From the NCBI RefSeq assembly GCF_946886105.1, contig NZ_CAMPHV010000012.1:1-64000 (forward strand): DNA of 64,000 nt. The letters run 5' to 3'. Position 1 is the first letter of the stretch. Every line of letters starts with the position of its first letter. The stretch comes from an uncultured Pseudomonas sp. Its GTDB lineage: Bacteria; Pseudomonadota; Gammaproteobacteria; Pseudomonadales; Pseudomonadaceae. Below the pieces are notes generated by a model. It worked only from the letters and a program-made list of their open reading frames with translations, was not told the origin of the DNA and made no database searches. The translations under genes were made by a program, and so were the position numbers. This document shows, piece after piece, positions 34,209 through 43,496 of this stretch.

Positions 34209-36707
34209 ATGACGCAAGTCACGGTGAAAGAACTGGCCCAAGTGGTCGATACACCGGTAGAGCGCCTGCTGCAGCAGATGCGAGAGGCGGGTTTGCCGCA
34301 CAGCAGTGCCGAGCAAGTTGTCACCGATAATGAGAAGCAGGCGTTGCTTGCCCATCTCAAAAGCAGTCATGGCGTAAAAGTGGAAGAGCCGCGCAAGATC
34401 ACCTTGCAGCGCAAGACCACCAGTACGTTGCGCGTGGCCGGCAGCAAGACCATTAGTGTGGAAGTGCGCAAGAAGAAAACCTTCGTCAAGCGCAGTGCCG
34501 AAGAGATCGAAGCCGAGAAGCAGCGTGAGCTCGCCGAACAGCGTGCCGTGGCTGAAGCTGCGCGCCTGAAGGCCGAAGAAGAAGCCCAGCGCCGCGCCGC
34601 GGAAGAAGCGCAGCGCGCCGTGGTCGAGCCGGTTGAGGCCGTTGCGGCTCAGCCTGCTGCGGCGAGCGTGGCAGTGGCGGAAGTCGAAGTACCGGTCGTT
34701 GTTGCGCCTGTTGTCGAAGAGCGTAAGAAAGACGAGCCGCGCCGTCCGGATAAAGCCCGTAACGACGACGATCGTCGTGGCGGCGAGCGCAAGACCACTC
34801 AGCATCGCCCAACCGTCAAGGAAAAGGCGCCGGCACCGCGTGTCGCCCCGCGCACCATCGACGAAGAAAGCGATGGCTTCCGTCGCGGCGGTCGCGGCAA
34901 GTCGAAGCTGAAGAAGCGCAATCAGCATGGCTTCCAGAGCCCGACCGGGCCGATCGTGCGTGAGGTCGCCATCGGCGAAACCATCACCGTTGGTGAGCTG
35001 GCTCAGCAGATGACGGTGAAAGCCGCGGAAGTCATCAAGTTCATGTTCAAGATGGGCACCCCGGTGACCATCAACCAGGTGCTGGATCAGGAAACTGCCC
35101 AGTTGATCGCCGAAGAGCTGGGCCACAAGGTCAAGCTGATCAGCGATAACGCCCTGGAAGATCAGTTGGCCGAGTCCCTGAAGTTCGAAGGCGAGACCTT
35201 CGCCCGTGCGCCGGTGGTGACCGTCATGGGTCACGTCGACCATGGTAAGACGTCGCTGCTCGACTATATCCGTCGTGCCAAGGTAGCCGCTGGCGAAGCT
35301 GGCGGTATCACTCAGCACATCGGCGCCTACCACGTGGAAACCGATCGCGGCATGGTGACCTTCCTCGACACTCCGGGCCACGCGGCGTTTACCGCCATGC
35401 GTGCTCGCGGTGCCCAGGCCACCGATATCGTGATTCTGGTGGTGGCCGCGGACGACGGCGTGATGCCGCAAACCATCGAAGCGGTACAGCATGCCAAGGC
35501 GGCAGGCGTGCCGCTGGTGGTCGCGGTGAACAAGATCGATAAGCCGGGTGCCGATCTCGATCGCATCCGCAGCGAGCTGTCGGTGCATGAGGTCACGTCC
35601 GAAGAGTGGGGCGGCGACACCCCGTTCGTTCCTGTTTCGGCGAAAGTCGGTACCGGTGTCGACGAGCTGCTCGAAGCCGTATTGCTGCAAGCCGAGATCC
35701 TTGAGCTGAAAGCGACGCCGTCGGCGCCCGGTCGTGGCGTGGTGGTTGAATCGCGTCTGGACAAAGGACGTGGCCCGGTGGCCACTGTTCTGGTTCAGGA
35801 CGGCACCTTGCGTCAAGGCGACATGGTTCTGGTCGGTTCCAACTATGGCCGGATCCGCGCCATGCTCGACGAGAACGGCAAGCCGATCAAGGAAGCCGGC
35901 CCGTCGATCCCGGTCGAAATTCTCGGCCTGGACGGCACCCCGGATGCGGGCGACGAGATGAGCGTGTTGACCGACGAGAAGAAAGCCCGCGAAGTGGCCT
36001 TGTTCCGTCAGGGCAAGTTCCGCGAAGTGAAGCTGGCCCGCGCCCACGCCGGCAAGCTGGAGAACATCTTCGAGAGCATGGGTCAGGAAGAGAAGAAGAC
36101 CCTGAACATCGTCCTCAAGTCCGACGTTCGTGGTTCTCTGGAAGCGTTGCAGGGCTCGCTCAGTGGCCTGGGTAACGACGAAGTGCAAGTGCGTGTGGTC
36201 GGTGGCGGTGTCGGTGGTATCACCGAATCCGATGCCAACCTGGCGCTGGCCTCCAATGCCGTTCTGTTCGGTTTCAACGTGCGTGCCGATGCGGGCGCAC
36301 GCAAGATCGTCGAGCAGGAAGGTCTGGATATGCGTTACTACAACGTGATCTACGACATCATCGAAGACGTCAAGAAGGCCCTGACCGGCATGCTCGGCAG
36401 CGATGTGCGCGAGAACATCCTGGGTATCGCCGAAGTGCGTGACGTGTTCCGTTCGCCGAAGTTCGGCGCGATCGCCGGTTGCATGGTGGTCGAGGGTATC
36501 GTGCACCGTAACCGTCCGATCCGCGTATTGCGTGACGACGTGGTGATCTTCGAAGGCGAACTGGAATCCCTGCGCCGCTTCAAGGACGACATGTCCGAGG
36601 TGCGTGCCGGCATGGAGTGCGGTATCGGCGTGAAGAGCTACAACGACGTCAAGGTCGGCGACAAGATCGAAGTGTTCGAAAAAGTCCAAGTGGCTCGCAG
36701 CCTGTAA
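34209..36707 (+). CDS. infB: translation initiation factor IF-2
   Basis: An 832-residue GTPase that places fMet-tRNA on the 30S subunit. A small N-terminal IF2 domain (1-52), a long charged Ala/Glu/Arg linker (about 95-235), then the G domain with [22 protein letters not shown] and NKIDKPGA, and the C-terminal barrel domains that bind fMet-tRNA. Shorter in-frame forms from internal starts are possible, as in E. coli. GAGGAGAG binding site. Confidence 0.98.
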   Translation: MTQVTVKELAQVVDTPVERLLQQMREAGLPHSSAEQVVTDNEKQALLAHLKSSHGVKVEEPRKITLQRKTTSTLRVAGSKTISVEVRKKKTFVKRSAEEIEAEKQRELAEQRAVAEAARLKAEEEAQRRAAEEAQRAVVEPVEAVAAQPAAASVAVAEVEVPVVVAPVVEERKKDEPRRPDKARNDDDRRGGERKTTQHRPTVKEKAPAPRVAPRTIDEESDGFRRGGRGKSKLKKRNQHGFQSPTGPIVREVAIGETITVGELAQQMTVKAAEVIKFMFKMGTPVTINQVLDQETAQLIAEELGHKVKLISDNALEDQLAESLKFEGETFARAPVVTVMGHVDHGKTSLLDYIRRAKVAAGEAGGITQHIGAYHVETDRGMVTFLDTPGHAAFTAMRARGAQATDIVILVVAADDGVMPQTIEAVQHAKAAGVPLVVAVNKIDKPGADLDRIRSELSVHEVTSEEWGGDTPFVPVSAKVGTGVDELLEAVLLQAEILELKATPSAPGRGVVVESRLDKGRGPVATVLVQDGTLRQGDMVLVGSNYGRIRAMLDENGKPIKEAGPSIPVEILGLDGTPDAGDEMSVLTDEKKAREVALFRQGKFREVKLARAHAGKLENIFESMGQEEKKTLNIVLKSDVRGSLEALQGSLSGLGNDEVQVRVVGGGVGGITESDANLALASNAVLFGFNVRADAGARKIVEQEGLDMRYYNVIYDIIEDVKKALTGMLGSDVRENILGIAEVRDVFRSPKFGAIAGCMVVEGIVHRNRPIRVLRDDVVIFEGELESLRRFKDDMSEVRAGMECGIGVKSYNDVKVGDKIEVFEKVQVARSL

Positions 36708-36738
36708 CAGGCACGTAGCAGCGAGTCGCAACGCGCAG

Positions 36739-36770
36739 CGCCCGACCCCGTTTATTCGCGGTCGGGCGTT
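36739..36770 (+). terminator. hairpin between infB and rbfA
   Basis: CGCCCGACC / GGTCGGGCG, a 9-bp stem with a 12-nt loop followed by TTTGCC. Looks like a partial terminator or processing site inside the operon. Confidence 0.5.
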
Positions 36771-36826
36771 TGCCGCTTTTAGGTCCGATGCTTTTACCGG
36801 CGTCGCGACGAGTGAAGGTAGTAGAA

Positions 36827-37234
36827 ATGGCCAAAGAATATAGCCGTGCCCAGCGCATCGGCGACCAGATGCAGCGCGAGCTGGCGCAGTTGATCCGTCT
36901 GGAAGTCAAAGACCCGCGTCTCGGTGGGCTGGTGACTGTCACTGCGGTGGACGTCAGCCGCGATGCCAGCCACGCCAAGGTGTTCGTCACCGTCATGGGC
37001 GGCAATGTCGAGGACGACCCGGAGCGTGTGGCACAGAGTATCAAGGTGCTCAACGATGCCAGCGGATTCCTGCGCATGCAGTTGGGCAAGGCGATGAAGC
37101 TGCGCAGCGTGCCGCACCTGCGTTTCCACTATGACGAAAGCGTTATCCGTGGTGCCCAGTTGTCGGCGTTGATCGAGCGTGCGGTCAACGAAGACAGCGC
37201 CCATGGCGATGCCAAGACCGAGTCCGAGGAGTAA
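36827..37234 (+). CDS. rbfA: 30S ribosome-binding factor RbfA
   Basis: A 135-residue KH-like protein needed for late 16S processing. From the ATG at 36827 ([15 protein letters not shown]). The family signature [20 protein letters not shown] stretch is present ([24 protein letters not shown]). Four bases separate it from truB. Confidence 0.96.
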   Translation: MAKEYSRAQRIGDQMQRELAQLIRLEVKDPRLGGLVTVTAVDVSRDASHAKVFVTVMGGNVEDDPERVAQSIKVLNDASGFLRMQLGKAMKLRSVPHLRFHYDESVIRGAQLSALIERAVNEDSAHGDAKTESEE

Positions 37235-37238
37235 GCGC

Positions 37239-38156
37239 GTGGCTCAGGTGAAACGTATTCGTCGCGCGGTCGACGGCATCATCCTGTTGGATAAGCCGCG
37301 CGGCTTCAGCTCCAATGCGGCGCTGCAAAAGGTCCGTTGGCTGCTGAATGCCGAGAAGGCCGGGCATACCGGTAGCCTCGACCCCTTGGCCACCGGTGTT
37401 TTGCCGCTGTGCTTCGGCGAGGCGACCAAGTTCTCGCAGTATCTGCTGGACGCCGATAAAGGCTATGAAACCCTGATGCAATTGGGCGTCACCACCACCA
37501 CCGCGGATGCCGAGGGTGAAGTGTTGGAACGCCGCCCGGTGACCGTTGGTCGCGCGGAGATCGAAGCGTTATTGCCGCGTTTTCGCGGTGAAATCAGCCA
37601 GATACCGCCGATGTACTCGGCTTTGAAACGCGACGGGCAGCCCCTGTACAAGCTCGCCCGTGCCGGTGAAGTAGTGGAGCGCGAGCCGCGTTCTGTTACT
37701 ATTGCGCGCCTGGAATTATTGAGCTGCGAGGCGGAGCAGGCGCGCCTCGCGGTCGACTGCAGCAAAGGCACCTATATCCGTACTCTGGTCGAAGACATCG
37801 GCCAACTGCTCGGTTGCGGTGCCCACGTTGCGGAGTTGCGCAGAACCAAGGCCGGTCCTTTCGATTTGAGCCGCACCGTGACGCTCGAAGAGCTGGAGCG
37901 CGTGCACGCCGAAGGGGGCAACGAAGCTGTCGATCAGTTTCTCCTGCCGGTCGATAGCGGCCTGCAACATTGGCCGTTGCTGCAGTTCTCCGAGCACAGT
38001 TCGTTCTACTGGTTGCAAGGGCAACCGGTACGCGCACCGGAAGCGCCGAAGTTCGGCATGGTACGGGTGCAAGATCACAACGGTCGCTTTATCGGTATCG
38101 GTGAAGTGAGCGAAGACGGGCGCATAGCGCCGCGTCGTTTGATTCGGTCAGTTTGA
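37239..38156 (+). CDS. truB: tRNA pseudouridine(55) synthase
   Basis: Makes pseudouridine 55 in tRNA T-loops. 305 residues from a GTG (GAGGAG upstream). Catalytic Asp48 in [36 protein letters not shown] and the [13 protein letters not shown] motif follow; a C-terminal PUA-like segment closes the protein. Confidence 0.97.
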   Translation: MAQVKRIRRAVDGIILLDKPRGFSSNAALQKVRWLLNAEKAGHTGSLDPLATGVLPLCFGEATKFSQYLLDADKGYETLMQLGVTTTTADAEGEVLERRPVTVGRAEIEALLPRFRGEISQIPPMYSALKRDGQPLYKLARAGEVVEREPRSVTIARLELLSCEAEQARLAVDCSKGTYIRTLVEDIGQLLGCGAHVAELRRTKAGPFDLSRTVTLEELERVHAEGGNEAVDQFLLPVDSGLQHWPLLQFSEHSSFYWLQGQPVRAPEAPKFGMVRVQDHNGRFIGIGEVSEDGRIAPRRLIRSV

Positions 38157-38301
38157 CCGTGGCGTCGGCGAGGTTTCGTCGGCGTATCGAGGGTGGCTGT
38201 TAATAGGCACGGTCATACCTCACTTTAAAACACGGGAAGCGATTCCCGGCCTATTGGAATGGTTGCTTCGGTAGCCGTTTCCTAACCGAGAGGATGCCCA
38301 C

Positions 38302-38571
38302 ATGGCACTCAGCGTTGAAGAAAAAGCCCAGATCGTTAACGACTACAAGCAAGCTGAAGGCGACACCGGTAGCCCGGAAGTGCAAGTTGCACTGCTGTCC
38401 GCCAACATCAACAAGCTGCAAGGCCACTTCAAGGCCAACGGTAAAGACCACCACTCGCGTCGTGGCCTGATCCGTATGGTTAACCAGCGTCGTAAGCTGC
38501 TGGATTACCTGAAGGGCAAGGACACCAGTCGTTACAGCGCCCTGATCGGTCGCCTGGGTCTGCGTCGCTAA
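38302..38571 (+). CDS. rpsO: 30S ribosomal protein S15
   Basis: An 89-residue 16S rRNA-binding protein, full length, with [20 protein letters not shown] and [28 protein letters not shown] binding site. Its leader (38200-38300) contains short inverted repeats, in line with S15 autoregulation, but no pseudoknot could be assigned with confidence. Confidence 0.98.
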   Translation: MALSVEEKAQIVNDYKQAEGDTGSPEVQVALLSANINKLQGHFKANGKDHHSRRGLIRMVNQRRKLLDYLKGKDTSRYSALIGRLGLRR

Positions 38572-38600
38572 GCAATGCTTATGCGTAGCTGACTGCCGAA

Positions 38601-38635
38601 GCTGGAAGTGGGGTATAGCCCTGCTTCCAGCTTTT
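38601..38635 (+). terminator. terminator after rpsO
   Basis: GCTGGAAG / CTTCCAGC outer stem with an inner GGG/CCC extension, followed by TTTT. Ends the nusA-to-rpsO message, with pnp partly independent. Confidence 0.8.
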
Positions 38636-38711
38636 GCGTTTCAGTGATGTGCGTTTAACGGACCGCCGAACAACCCCACTGGTTTTCGATGGCCTGTCTG
38701 GACCGCGCCGG

Positions 38712-38752
38712 GTTCGACTCCCGTAGCTGCCCACCTATTTTGCAAGACCGCT
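38712..38752 (+). other. tRNA/tmRNA 3'-end-like fragment
   Basis: GCCGGGTTCGACTCCCGTAG followed by CTGCCCACCT looks like the T-arm, acceptor 3' strand and a mutated CCA of a tRNA or of tmRNA. The upstream sequence does not fold into the rest of a tRNA. It may be a scar of integration or of a lost RNA gene; a chance resemblance is possible. Confidence 0.45.
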
Positions 38753-38778
38753 CGGCTGGCAATGCTGCCGGCGAGCGG
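38748..38778 (+). promoter_or_regulatory. stem-loop in the pnp leader
   Basis: CCGCTCG / CGAGCGG with an imperfect inner stem, about 50 bases before the pnp start. In E. coli a leader stem is cut by RNase III to allow PNPase autoregulation; this hairpin is placed similarly. Confidence 0.4.
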
Positions 38779-38824
38779 GTGTGATAATCGCTTTCCCCAA
38801 GGCAATAAAGAGAAGGAAAACACC

Positions 38825-40930
38825 GTGAACCCGGTAATCAAGAAGTTCCAGTTCGGTCAATCGACCGTTACCCTCGAGACTGGCCGTATCGCCCGTCAAG
38901 CCTCCGGCGCAGTGCTGGTCACCGTCGACGACGACGTCGCCGTGCTGGTTGCCGTAACCGGCGCCAAGACTGCCGACCCGAGCAAAGGCTTTTTCCCGCT
39001 GTCGGTGCACTATCAGGAAAAAACTTACGCGGCCGGTAAGATCCCCGGCGGTTTCTTCAAGCGTGAAGCGCGCCCGAGCGAAAAAGAAACCCTGACTTCG
39101 CGCCTGATTGACCGTCCGATCCGTCCGCTGTTCCCGGAAGGTTTCCAGAACGAAGTGCAGGTCATCTGCACCGTGATCTCCACCAGCAAGAAGACCGATC
39201 CGGATATCGCCGCAATGATCGGCACCTCGGCTGCCCTGGCCATTTCCGGCATCCCGTTCAACGGCCCGATCGGTGCCGCTCGCGTGGCCTTCCACCCGGA
39301 AACCGGCTACTTGCTGAACCCGACTTACGAGCAGCTCAAGGCGTCCAGCCTGGACATGGTCGTGGCCGGTACCAAAGACGCCGTACTGATGGTCGAATCC
39401 GAAGCCAAAGAGCTGACCGAAGACCAGATGCTGGGCGCCGTATTGTTCGCCCATGACGAATTCCAGGCCGTGATCCAGGCCGTCACCGAGCTGGCTGCTG
39501 AAGCCGCCAAGCCGACTTGGGACTGGCAGCCGAAAGCGGAAAACACCGCGCTGCTCAATGCGATTCGCAGCGAGTTCGGCGAAGCGATTTCCCAGGCTTA
39601 CACCATCATCATCAAGCAGGACCGCTATGCGCGTCTGGGCGAGCTGAAAGACCAGGTCGTCGCCAAGTTCTCCGGCGAAGAAGGCCAGCCGTCCGCCGGC
39701 GAAGTGAAGGACGCGTTCGGCGAGATCGAATACCGCACCGTGCGCGAGAACATCGTCAACGGCAAACCGCGTATCGACGGTCGCGACACCCGCACCGTGC
39801 GTGGCCTGAACATCGAAGTCGGCGTACTGGCCAAGACCCACGGTTCGGCGCTGTTCACTCGTGGCGAAACCCAGGCCCTGGTGGTCGCCACTCTCGGTAC
39901 CGCGCGTGACGCACAGCTGCTCGACACCCTCGAAGGCGAGAAGAAAGACCCCTTCATGCTGCACTACAACTTCCCGCCGTACTCGGTGGGCGAGTGTGGG
40001 CGCATGGGCGCAACCGGTCGCCGCGAAATCGGCCACGGTCGTCTGGCCCGTCGTTCCGTTTCCGCCATGCTGCCGAACGCCGATGAGTTCCCGTACACCA
40101 TTCGCGTGGTTTCGGAAATCACCGAGTCGAACGGTTCCAGCTCCATGGCCTCGGTCTGTGGTGCTTCCCTCGCGCTGATGGATGCCGGTGTGCCGATGAA
40201 GGCGCCGGTAGCCGGTATCGCCATGGGGCTGGTCAAGGAAGGCGAGAAGTTCGCCGTACTGACCGACATCCTCGGTGACGAAGATCACCTCGGCGACATG
40301 GACTTCAAGGTAGCCGGTACCGCCAAAGGCGTGACCGCGCTGCAGATGGACATCAAGATCCAGGGCATCACCGAAGAAATCATGGAAATCGCCCTGGGCC
40401 AGGCCCTGGAAGCGCGCCTGAACATCCTCGGTCAGATGAACCAAGTGATCTCCCAGTCGCGCAGCGAGTTGTCGGCCAACGCGCCGACCATGATCGCGAT
40501 GAAGATCGATCAGGACAAGATTCGCGACGTGATCGGCAAAGGCGGCGCGACCATTCGTGCCATCTGCGAAGAAACCAAGGCTTCGATCGACATCGAAGAC
40601 GACGGCTCGATCAAGATCTTCGGCGAAACCAAGGAAGCGGCCGAGGCCGCGCGTCAGCGCGTACTGGGTATCACCGCGGAAGCCGAGATCGGCAAGATCT
40701 ACGTCGGCAAGGTCGAGCGCATCGTCGACTTCGGCGCCTTCGTCAACATTCTGCCGGGCAAGGACGGTCTGGTGCACATCTCGATGCTCAGCGATCAGCG
40801 CGTCGAGAAGGTCACCGACGTGTTGAAAGAAGGTCAGGAAGTCAAGGTACTGGTACTGGACGTGGACAACCGCGGCCGTATCAAGCTGTCGATCAAAGAC
40901 GTCGCAGCAGCTGAAGCTTCCGGCGCCTAA
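38825..40930 (+). CDS. pnp: polyribonucleotide nucleotidyltransferase (PNPase)
   Basis: A 701-residue 3'-5' phosphorolytic exoribonuclease and degradosome component. Starts at GTG (38825; AAGGA upstream). Two RNase PH domains (about 10-205 and 310-540, the second with [18 protein letters not shown] and [20 protein letters not shown]), a KH domain (about 553-610; [20 protein letters not shown]) and an S1 domain (about 620-690; [26 protein letters not shown]). Confidence 0.98.
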   Translation: MNPVIKKFQFGQSTVTLETGRIARQASGAVLVTVDDDVAVLVAVTGAKTADPSKGFFPLSVHYQEKTYAAGKIPGGFFKREARPSEKETLTSRLIDRPIRPLFPEGFQNEVQVICTVISTSKKTDPDIAAMIGTSAALAISGIPFNGPIGAARVAFHPETGYLLNPTYEQLKASSLDMVVAGTKDAVLMVESEAKELTEDQMLGAVLFAHDEFQAVIQAVTELAAEAAKPTWDWQPKAENTALLNAIRSEFGEAISQAYTIIIKQDRYARLGELKDQVVAKFSGEEGQPSAGEVKDAFGEIEYRTVRENIVNGKPRIDGRDTRTVRGLNIEVGVLAKTHGSALFTRGETQALVVATLGTARDAQLLDTLEGEKKDPFMLHYNFPPYSVGECGRMGATGRREIGHGRLARRSVSAMLPNADEFPYTIRVVSEITESNGSSSMASVCGASLALMDAGVPMKAPVAGIAMGLVKEGEKFAVLTDILGDEDHLGDMDFKVAGTAKGVTALQMDIKIQGITEEIMEIALGQALEARLNILGQMNQVISQSRSELSANAPTMIAMKIDQDKIRDVIGKGGATIRAICEETKASIDIEDDGSIKIFGETKEAAEAARQRVLGITAEAEIGKIYVGKVERIVDFGAFVNILPGKDGLVHISMLSDQRVEKVTDVLKEGQEVKVLVLDVDNRGRIKLSIKDVAAAEASGA

Positions 40931-40956
40931 TCGCCCGGCTGTTTCACGTTTACCAG

Positions 40957-40984
40957 GAGGGCCCCTTGCGGGCCCTCTTTTTTT
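40957..40984 (+). terminator. terminator after pnp
   Basis: GAGGGCCC-CTTGC-GGGCCCTC followed by seven T. A strong intrinsic terminator closing the superoperon. Confidence 0.92.
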
Positions 40985-41049
40985 GCACGGACAATACACC
41001 CGATTAGCGGGCTGCCGTTCAGCCCCTGCCCATTTGGAAGGCCACGCTT

Positions 41050-42465
41050 ATGGACAAGACTATCTGCCGTTACCACCCGGCGCAGCCTGCGACTTGGCAA
41101 TGCATCCCCTGCGAGCGCAGTTTCGGCGATTGCTGCATTCCCTTGAATGCCGATGCGCCCGACGAGACCCCGGGCTGTCCGCTGTGCAACGGTCAGTTGC
41201 AGTTCCTCGGCGCGGCCAACACCGCTCAACCGTTCTGGGAGCGTACGCCGAAGTTCTTCTTCTATGCGCTGCAAAGTGGGCCTTTGGCGTTCGCCGCGCT
41301 GCTGGCCGTGGCCGGCCTGTTCATGCCGCGCTCTATCATTCTTTGGGGCGTCCTGTTCAGTGTGGCGACCAAGTATTTCCACAGCGTGATCGAAGCCAGC
41401 AGCCAGGCGGACGGCCAGGCACCGAGCCTGCTCAGCGCCTTCAACGGCGAAGGTTTCACTCTGTTCTTCAAGCAACTGGCGGTGTTTCTGATCGCCTTCG
41501 GCGCCCTGTGGCTGGCCGCTGATTTCAACAGCGAGGCGATCTACTGGGCGGTGAATATCGGCATTCTGTTGGTGCTGCCGGCCAGCATCATCCGTCTGGC
41601 CCTGGACAAGGAGTTGGGCTCGGCGCTCAGCCCGGAACAGGTCGGCCAGGTGATCGGCGCGATGGGCTGGCGCTACCTGATTCTGTGCGCCTTTCTGTTC
41701 ATCCTCTGGCAATCGCCGAGCTGGGTCACCTACATGCTCTCCAGCGGCCTGCCCCAGGTGGTGTTGATGCCGATCGCGACCTTCCTGTTCGCCTATTTCG
41801 GCGTGGTGATGTGCGCCATGATGGGCTATGCGGTGTTCCAGTATCAGGGTGCACTGGGCTATGTGATCGCCGACGAGAACGGTCAGGCGGCCTATCCGGC
41901 CACCGAATTCCAGCGCCGTCGCGCCTTGGCGCAAGCCGAGATCCGCCTCAAGGAAGGGCAGAGCGGTCAGGCCCTGGAAACCTTGAGCAGCGCCTTGCAG
42001 CGCGATGCCGATGATCTCAAGCTGAACGAGCGTTTCCACCAACTGCTGTTCGGCCTGCGCGATCGCGAGCGCTGCCTGCACCACCTCGCCCATTACCTGC
42101 CGTTGGCCGCCAACCAGAACCCGCCTTTGGCCGCCACGGCGCTGCTCAACGCCCGTCAACTGAAGGCCGATTACCTACCGGACAATGCCTTGGTCTGCGA
42201 GCGTCTGGCCGAGGCCCTGCTGCAGCGCCACAAAACCCGTGAGGCCTTGAGTTTGTTGCGTAACCTGCATCAGCGCTTCCCGGACTATCCGGATATTCCC
42301 CGCGCCTACCTGCTCGCCGCCCGCGGCTTTGCCGAGGGATTGGGCCAAGTGGAGCCCGCGCAGAAGTTGCTGACCTTTATCCGCGCACGTTATCCGCAAT
42401 CGCCGCTGCTCGCCGAAGTGAGTCGCTTGCAGGCCACATTGAGCAAATTGGCCAGCCAGGCGTAA
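41050..42465 (+). CDS. zinc-finger (B-box-like) membrane protein with TPR-like tail
   Basis: A 471-residue protein I cannot assign to a named family. Residues 5-47 hold a B-box-like metal site: CRYH, CIPC, DCC and CPLC. About six transmembrane segments follow (roughly 68-270), ending in VVMCAMMGYAVFQYQGALGYVIAD. The last 180 residues are soluble and helical with TPR-like periodicity (QAEIRLKEGQSGQALETLSSAL; TREALSLLRNLHQRFPDYPDIPRAYLLAARGFAE). Zinc finger and TPR both suggest protein-protein contacts at the cytoplasmic face. It stands alone between the pnp terminator and the stress genes. Confidence 0.8.
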   Translation: MDKTICRYHPAQPATWQCIPCERSFGDCCIPLNADAPDETPGCPLCNGQLQFLGAANTAQPFWERTPKFFFYALQSGPLAFAALLAVAGLFMPRSIILWGVLFSVATKYFHSVIEASSQADGQAPSLLSAFNGEGFTLFFKQLAVFLIAFGALWLAADFNSEAIYWAVNIGILLVLPASIIRLALDKELGSALSPEQVGQVIGAMGWRYLILCAFLFILWQSPSWVTYMLSSGLPQVVLMPIATFLFAYFGVVMCAMMGYAVFQYQGALGYVIADENGQAAYPATEFQRRRALAQAEIRLKEGQSGQALETLSSALQRDADDLKLNERFHQLLFGLRDRERCLHHLAHYLPLAANQNPPLAATALLNARQLKADYLPDNALVCERLAEALLQRHKTREALSLLRNLHQRFPDYPDIPRAYLLAARGFAEGLGQVEPAQKLLTFIRARYPQSPLLAEVSRLQATLSKLASQA

Positions 42466-42672
42466 GGGAATCGGCTTCGTGCAATTTGCCAGGGATATTT
42501 CCTCCGAGCATGCAGATTGCACGAGAAAGGCAGTCTTGCGCTGATTCTAACTGACTGATTTTTATTGGTTTATTGGGCTGTATCGAGCTGGCACAGGGCT
42601 TGCGACTAATCCTTACGAGACTGCAGCTTGGAATAGCTGCAGATTGTCTAGGATGTGCAGGAGTTGATAACC

Positions 42673-43041
42673 ATGAAAAAGCCAATCAGTCATTTTGTTG
42701 TTGCTGCAACGACCGCGACCGTCCTTGGGCTGGCGTTGGCAGGGAGTGCATTCGCCGAGACTGGCCAAGCCGTACAGCCCATCATGTTGGCGACCGAGGA
42801 CACCATGGATAAAGCTGGTGAAGTCGTATCGGACACCTGGATCACCAGTAAAGTGAAGTCGACATTTTTGGCCGACGACAGCCTTAGCGGTATGGATATC
42901 AAGGTCGAAACCAATAAAGGTGTGGTGTCCCTCTCTGGCGTCGTCGACAGCGAGACCGAGCGCGACTTGGCAATTTCCAAGGCCAAGGAAATCGAAGGCG
43001 TTACCGCGGTGTCTGCGGACGGTCTGAAAACCACCGACTAA
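42673..43041 (+). CDS. OsmY-like periplasmic BON-domain protein
   Basis: 122 residues from the ATG at 42673. Signal peptide to about residue 30 (cleavage near AFAET), then one BON domain (about 50-118): DTWITSKVKSTFLADDSLSGMDIKVETNKGVVSLSGVV-DSETERDLAI. E. coli OsmY has two BON domains; this has one. BON domains bind phospholipid and protect the envelope in osmotic and stationary-phase stress. The csbD gene follows 42 bp later, so both are probably stress-induced together. Confidence 0.88.
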   Translation: MKKPISHFVVAATTATVLGLALAGSAFAETGQAVQPIMLATEDTMDKAGEVVSDTWITSKVKSTFLADDSLSGMDIKVETNKGVVSLSGVVDSETERDLAISKAKEIEGVTAVSADGLKTTD

Positions 43042-43083
43042 GTGCGCGCATGCACGCCACTACTCAACGATGAGGACAGGCAT

Positions 43084-43281
43084 ATGAATTCCGATGTGTT
43101 CAAAGGTAAATGGAAGCAACTCACCGGCAGCATCAAGCAGCGCTGGGGCAAGTTGACCGACGACGATCTGGATGTAGCCGAAGGCCACACCGACTATCTG
43201 GTGGGCAAATTGCAGGAACGTTACGGCTGGAGCAAGGAAAAGGCCGAGGAAGAAGTCAACGACTTCAGCGGTAAGCTCTAG
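43084..43281 (+). CDS. CsbD family stress-response protein
   Basis: A hydrophilic 65-residue protein from the ATG at 43084 (GAGGACAGG upstream). The whole length matches the CsbD/YjbJ family: FKGKWKQLTGSIKQRWGKLTDDDL, YLVGKLQERYGWSKEKAEEEV. Abundant in stationary phase in other bacteria, with no known biochemical role. Grouped with the BON-domain gene. Confidence 0.93.
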   Translation: MNSDVFKGKWKQLTGSIKQRWGKLTDDDLDVAEGHTDYLVGKLQERYGWSKEKAEEEVNDFSGKL

Positions 43282-43436
43282 CAGGCTGTTGAAAAACTAC
43301 CTACGTTGGCAATACTGCGTGAAAAACGGTCTCGGGTGCGAGCCCAGTCAAAATGCTCATTTACATCAGTAAACTCCGCTTTTTCGGCCGTTTTGCCTTG
43401 TCTTGCCTACCTCGGCTACGTTTTTCAACGGCCCGC
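43281..43436. repeat. 156-bp GTTGAAAAAC inverted-repeat element
   Basis: Ends GCAGGCTGTTGAAAAAC and GTTTTTCAACGGCCCGC are 15/17 matching inverted repeats. The interior contains AAATGCTCATTTACATCAGTAAACTCCGC and TTGCCTTGTCTTGCCTACCTCGGCTACG. Same style as dispersed non-coding elements of the mendocina/stutzeri type, as I recall. It begins exactly at the csbD stop. A partial copy is at 56741-56790. Confidence 0.7.
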
Positions 43437-43460
43437 TAGTCGCGTCCAGCTTTAGCGCAG

Positions 43461-43493
43461 AAGCCCTCCAGATAATGTCCGGGGGGCTTTTTG
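43461..43493 (+). terminator. terminator between csbD and the rhomboid gene
   Basis: AAGCCCTCC / GGGGGGCTT (one G:T pair) then TTTT on the plus strand. Placed between converging genes. Confidence 0.7.
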
Positions 43494-43496
43494 CGT

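Noticed and set aside
33861..36731. Antisense ORF opposite infB
   Set aside because: Shadow frame of infB; no independent evidence of coding.
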